Assembly (NCBI GenBank): GCA_035685165.1
Contig: DASRBI010000010.1
Coordinates: forward strand, 124,001-188,000
Source: DATFDN01 sp035685165
GTDB taxonomy: Bacteria > Pseudomonadota > Alphaproteobacteria > Acetobacterales > Acetobacteraceae
DNA length: 64,000 nucleotides
Direction: 5' to 3'
Shown here: positions 60,394-64,000 of the stretch, one piece after another
How positions within the stretch are numbered: the stretch's first letter is position 1
Layout: the number at the start of each line of letters is the position of its first letter
Notes under the pieces: model-generated
The model's database searches: none
What the model was told of the DNA's origin: nothing
The model's input: only the letters and a program-made list of their open reading frames with translations
Program-made: the position numbers and the translations under genes

Positions 60394-61599
60394 TCAGATC
60401 ACCCCGGATCGGCGGAGCTCGGCGAGGGCGCTCGCGTCCAGCCCCAACAGACTGCCGTAAACCGCCTGATTGTCAGCGCCGAGCGCGGGCGCGGCGCTGC
60501 GAAATTGCGCCGGCGTTTCGGAGAGGCGCGGCACCGGCGCGGGCAGCACCAGTTCTCCCGCGCGCGGATCGGCCACCCGCAGCAGGTTGCCGCGCGCCGC
60601 ATACTGCGGATCGTTGAAAATGTCCGCGATGCTGTAGATCAGGCTGCACGGCACATCGTGCGCCTCGCAGATCGCCAGCACGTCAGCGGAGCTGCGCGCC
60701 TCGGTCCACTCCTGCACCTGCCGGTTCACCGCCTCTCGCCGTTCGAGCCGCGCCTTCATGGTGGCGTATTCGGGCGTGCGCGCCAGCTCCGGCCGCCCCA
60801 TCGCCGCGGCGAGACGGGCGAACATCTTGTCGGACGAGCAAGCGATCGCAACCCAGCGTCCGTCCCGCGTCGAATAATGGCTGTGCGGCACGACATTCAC
60901 CGTGTCCGGCCCCTGCCGCTCGCGCACGAAGCCGCTGCGCGCATAAGCGGGGGCGAGCTCGTCGAGCAGGCGGAAGATCGACTCGTAAAGGCCAATATCG
61001 ACATACTGGCCGATCCCCGATCGCTCCGCCACGCGCAGCGCCAGCAACACTCCGAGCGCGCCCCAGACGCCCGACATGTAATCGGCGAGCGTGGTTGAGC
61101 CGGGAACCACGGGCACCCGCCCCGCCTCCCCGGCCAGGTAGGCCAGTCCGCTGAAGGCGTGCGCGATGCGCGCGAAGCCCGGCCGCTCGCGATACGGCCC
61201 GGTCTGCCCGTAGGCGCTGACGCGCAGCATCACGAGTTTCTTGTTGATTGCCCGCAACGCCTCGTAGCCGAGCCCCCATTTCTCCAAGGTGCCGGGCCGG
61301 AAGTTCTCGAGCACCACGTCCGATTTGGCGACTAGCCGGCGGAACAGGTCGGCGCCCGTCGGCTGGCGAAGATCGAGCGTGACCGACCGCTTGTTGCGCG
61401 CCTCGCTGTGCCAGAGAAGCGTGTCGCCGGTTTCGGTCATGGTGCCGAGGCGGCGCAGCGGATCGCCCACGCCGGGCTGCTCGATCTTGATCACCTCGGC
61501 GCCAAAATCGGCCAGCACCGCGCCGCAGAACGGCGCGGCGATGAACGTGGCGGTATCGAGCACGCGGATCCCGGCGAGCGGCAGAGGCGTGTCGCTCAT
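60394..61599 (-). CDS. CaiB/BaiF family CoA-transferase
   Basis: This 401-residue class III CoA-transferase has the family start (LAGIRVLDTATFIAAPFCGAVLADFGAEVIKIEQPGVGDPLR), DVVLENFRPGTLEKWGLGYE and the catalytic aspartate in TLADYMSG. It transfers CoA between carboxylic acids through an anhydride intermediate. The substrate is not predictable. The gene follows the D-aminoacylase gene by 10 bases. Confidence 0.9.
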   Translation of the reverse strand: MSDTPLPLAGIRVLDTATFIAAPFCGAVLADFGAEVIKIEQPGVGDPLRRLGTMTETGDTLLWHSEARNKRSVTLDLRQPTGADLFRRLVAKSDVVLENFRPGTLEKWGLGYEALRAINKKLVMLRVSAYGQTGPYRERPGFARIAHAFSGLAYLAGEAGRVPVVPGSTTLADYMSGVWGALGVLLALRVAERSGIGQYVDIGLYESIFRLLDELAPAYARSGFVRERQGPDTVNVVPHSHYSTRDGRWVAIACSSDKMFARLAAAMGRPELARTPEYATMKARLERREAVNRQVQEWTEARSSADVLAICEAHDVPCSLIYSIADIFNDPQYAARGNLLRVADPRAGELVLPAPVPRLSETPAQFRSAAPALGADNQAVYGSLLGLDASALAELRRSGVI

Positions 61600-61609
61600 C
61601 GGCGTGCGG

Positions 61610-63328
61610 TCAGCCCCGCCCGGCGCGCACCAGCCGCCCCGGCATCGCGCCGGTGAATTCGCCGTCCTCGAACAACGGCACGCCGGATTTGAACGTTGCG
61701 CGATAGCCTTGCACGCGCTGTACCAGGCGCCGTCCGCCGGCCGGTAAATCGTAGCGCAATTCGGGCTTGTGCAGCCGCAAGGCGGCGAAGTCGATCAGGT
61801 TGACATCCGCCAGCATCCCCGGCGCGAGCCGCCCGCGATCACGCAGGCCGAAGAAGTCCGCCGGCTCGCTCGTCTGCCGCTTGACCAGGAACTCGAGCGG
61901 CAATCCGGGGCCGCGCTTTCGGTCGCGGCCCCAGTGGATCAGCATCCAGCTCGGCACGCTGGCGTCGATGATGGAGGAGCAGTGCGCCCCCGCATCCGAC
62001 AGGCCGAGCATCGTCGCGTCGTCGGTCAGCATCGCGCGGGTGTTGTCGTGATTGGGCGGCGAATAGCCGGTGATCGGGAAGAACAGGAAATGGTCGGCGG
62101 TGGCGGCAAGATAGTCGTACGCCACCGCATCCGGCGAGCGGCCCTCGCGCGCGGCGATGGCGGCGACGCTGCTCGATTCCTCGGGCTCGTAATCAGGTGG
62201 ATCGCCCATGACGAACATGCGGTCCCAGCGCGTGGTGATCTGCCGGCGGAACGGCGACAGACGCTCGACGAGCTCGTCCGAGGGTGCCTCGCGCAGCACC
62301 GCCTCGCGCACCGCCGGATCGGCCAGGCGGCGCATCCGGTCCTCAAGTTTCAAGTCGCGCAGCGCCCGCCAGGACGGGCGGATCGAGAACGGGTTGAGTG
62401 CGGTATCGACGCCGAGCAGCACGCCGATCGGCCGGCCGGCCACCTGTCCGGTTAGACTCGCTCCGGCGGCGCGGGCGGCGCGCACGCCGTCGGCCAGCCG
62501 CCGCCAGCGTTCCGGGTCGCCCGGATGGTCGGTCAGCAGGAACCACACGGGATGGCCGGTTTCGCGTGCAAGCGACGTCATCCAGCGCAGCTCCGCCTCC
62601 TCGTCCTCGAAATCGCTGTTGACGCCATAGGCGCCGTGCGGAAGGCCGGCGAGCGCGCGGCCGATGCCCCGAAGCTCGTCTTCTTCCGAATAGCGCCCCG
62701 GCACCATCTGGCCGGAGACGGTGCGGTGCGCGTTGGTGCGCGAAGTGGTGAAGCCGAACGCGCCCGCCTCCAGCGCCTCGCGCGTCAGGCGCCGCATTGC
62801 CGTGATGTCCTCTTCGTTGGCGGGTTCGCGGTCGATGGCGCGTTGGCCCATCACGAACACGCGCAGCGGATGGTGCGGTATCTGTGCGCCGATGTCGATC
62901 GTGCGCGGTCTGCGCTCCAGCGCGTCGAGGAATTCGGGGAAGCTCTCCCACTCCCAGGACAGTCCCTCGGCGAGCGTGATGCCGGGGATTTCTTCCACCC
63001 CCTCCATCAGTTCGATCAGTTGCTCGCGGTGATGGGGCCGCACCGGGGCGAAGCCGACGCCGCAATTGCCGAACAGCGCGGTGGTGACGCCGTGCCAGGA
63101 GGAGGGCGCCAACACGGAATCCCAGGTCGCCTGCCCGTCATAATGGGTGTGCGCATCGACCCAGCCCGGCGTCACGAGCAGGCCCTCGGCGGCGATCTCC
63201 CGCCGCCCCGGCCCTGCCTTGCCACCGACTTGCGCGAGCCGCTCGCCATCGATCGCGACATCGCCGGTGAAGCGCGCCGCACCGGTGCCGTCGATGATGG
63301 TGCCGCCGCGAATGACCGTATCGTGCAT
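61610..63328 (-). CDS. N-acyl-D-amino-acid deacylase-like amidohydrolase
   Basis: This 572-residue amidohydrolase has the metal motif VDAHTHYDGQ, GNCGVGFAPVRPH, and the late FGxxSDAGAH-type block MLGLSDAGAHC. The end has GRLAPGMLADVNLIDFAAL. D-aminoacylases remove acyl groups from D-amino acids, but many relatives act elsewhere. ATG 63328 follows an AGGAGG site with proper spacing, which decides the start against the frame open to 63409. Probably one operon with the CoA-transferase gene. Confidence 0.87.
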   Translation of the reverse strand: MHDTVIRGGTIIDGTGAARFTGDVAIDGERLAQVGGKAGPGRREIAAEGLLVTPGWVDAHTHYDGQATWDSVLAPSSWHGVTTALFGNCGVGFAPVRPHHREQLIELMEGVEEIPGITLAEGLSWEWESFPEFLDALERRPRTIDIGAQIPHHPLRVFVMGQRAIDREPANEEDITAMRRLTREALEAGAFGFTTSRTNAHRTVSGQMVPGRYSEEDELRGIGRALAGLPHGAYGVNSDFEDEEAELRWMTSLARETGHPVWFLLTDHPGDPERWRRLADGVRAARAAGASLTGQVAGRPIGVLLGVDTALNPFSIRPSWRALRDLKLEDRMRRLADPAVREAVLREAPSDELVERLSPFRRQITTRWDRMFVMGDPPDYEPEESSSVAAIAAREGRSPDAVAYDYLAATADHFLFFPITGYSPPNHDNTRAMLTDDATMLGLSDAGAHCSSIIDASVPSWMLIHWGRDRKRGPGLPLEFLVKRQTSEPADFFGLRDRGRLAPGMLADVNLIDFAALRLHKPELRYDLPAGGRRLVQRVQGYRATFKSGVPLFEDGEFTGAMPGRLVRAGRG

Positions 63329-63581
63329 AGGGCTTCCTCCTGGCCGACTTCGCAAGCGCCACGTCATCGTCCGCGCGTTGTTCTGCGCCGGCACCGTAGC
63401 TGCGGACAACCGAGGACGCCTGTCAATCGCGGGCAGTCCCAGGGTCGCTTACCCCCGGATGGCTGATCAACAATCCGCCATCCGCATCGAGAGTCCCGGC
63501 TAGCCATAATCTCGCCCTATCAACGTCTCGTTGCCGACGCGATTCCACCGAAGATCGTATCGAAAGACAGGAGTGAACCCC

Positions 63582-63761
63582 ATGTTGACGCTGCTTGTCC
63601 TCGTCGTGCTGATACTGCTGCTGTTCGGCGGCGGCGGATATTACGGTTATCGCCGAGAGTACTACGGGCCCGGGGGATTCGGCGTCGTAGGGCTCGTCGT
63701 GGTGATTCTGCTGCTTCTTGTCGTCTTTGGTGGGCCCGGCTGGGGCTGGTACCACTACTAG
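63582..63761 (+). CDS. small glycine/tyrosine-rich membrane protein
   Basis: This 59-residue protein has two hydrophobic helices (LTLLVLVVLILLLFGGGGYY and VVGLVVVILLLLVVFGGPGW) linked by a Gly/Tyr/Arg loop, ending WGWYHY. It resembles the short DUF3309-type proteins of alphaproteobacteria, but the match is by eye only. A CAGGAG site precedes the ATG. Confidence 0.6.
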   Translation: MLTLLVLVVLILLLFGGGGYYGYRREYYGPGGFGVVGLVVVILLLLVVFGGPGWGWYHY

Positions 63762-63789
63762 AGCGCAGCGCGGGGCGGCTGGCCGGTCC

Positions 63790-64000
63790 TCAGCGCCGGT
63801 GCGCGAGCGCGAGCCCCGCCCCGGCAGCGATCAGGCAGCCGCCCGTCAGCCGATTTCGCAGGCGCGGGCGAGCGGCGAGCAGCCAGCGCGCACGCCCGGC
63901 CGCCAGCGCCCAGCAGCCGTCAAGCACCAGGGCAAGCACCAGGAACGTCGCGCACAGCACATCGACCTGCGGCGCCAGCGCGCGGCCCGGGTCGATGAAC
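63790..64000 (-). CDS. LysE/RhtB family exporter, 3' end only
   Basis: The last 70 codons are visible, opening FIDPGRALAPQ, the conserved block before the final helices of LysE-family transporters (usually FVDP). Two hydrophobic segments follow. The start lies beyond the window. These proteins export amino acids or related metabolites. Confidence 0.7.
   Translation of the reverse strand, partial: FIDPGRALAPQVDVLCATFLVLALVLDGCWALAAGRARWLLAARPRLRNRLTGGCLIAAGAGLALAHRR

Overview
The window is a GC-rich chromosomal segment (roughly two thirds G+C) of an alphaproteobacterium, most likely Rhodospirillales/Acetobacteraceae. Support comes from families with an alphaproteobacterial distribution (an ATP12-type F1-ATPase chaperone, DUF1150, DUF4167, DUF1178), a squalene-hopene cyclase next to the hopanoid-linked phosphorylase gene hpnG, a short-form HisG, tightly overlapping genes and frequent GTG/TTG starts. 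The taxonomic call is inference from gene content.

Bases 1-27,840 are mostly plus-strand core genes in overlapping runs: a rhodanese-like fragment, comF, grxC and a DUF1178 gene; ubiG on the minus strand; lysC (with an apparent one-base frameshift), a nitronate monooxygenase-like gene and ptsP; a RodZ-like gene, ispG, hisS, prfA, prmC and DUF4167; hisG, hisD, infA, maf, rng, yacG, a pseudouridine synthase, AsmA, ATP12, acylphosphatase, shc and hpnG; then hsp20, DUF1150 and a methyltransferase. Two toxin-antitoxin remnants lie in the gaps of this block. A palindromic repeat occurs once between genes and once inside the hpnG reading frame.

Bases 27,840-44,770 are accessory and mixed in strand: an enolase-superfamily gene, an attenuator-like leader encoding Phe-Trp-Tyr-Arg-Trp-Tyr, tRNA-Pro, a phosphatase-like protein with a degenerate active site, an SDR, an EmrAB-type pump, an FMN-dependent hydroxyacid dehydrogenase, a lone molybdopterin subunit, tatA, an N-formylglutamate amidohydrolase, a serine hydrolase, a scrambled lrgAB/cidAB locus with an inverted middle segment, enolase, an FtsB-like protein and a luciferase-like oxidoreductase. 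Four similar dyads with centres 31, 32 and 32 bp apart lie at 44,787-44,895.

Bases 44,970-63,330 are all minus strand: a branched-chain-amino-acid-type ABC transporter with permease and both ATPases fused in one chain, a GalB-like aromatic-degradation operon, and a full kdp potassium operon. The kdp operon starts with an unannotated 27-residue membrane peptide and ends with ptsN. With ptsP at 5.9-8.1 kb, the window holds both ends of a nitrogen-PTS phosphorelay whose terminal protein is known in E. coli to act on KdpD. The segment closes with a CaiB-type CoA-transferase, an N-acyl-D-amino-acid deacylase, a small membrane protein and the 3' end of a LysE-family exporter. No gap between genes exceeds about 300 bases. 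I saw no prophage, transposase, CRISPR array or rRNA.
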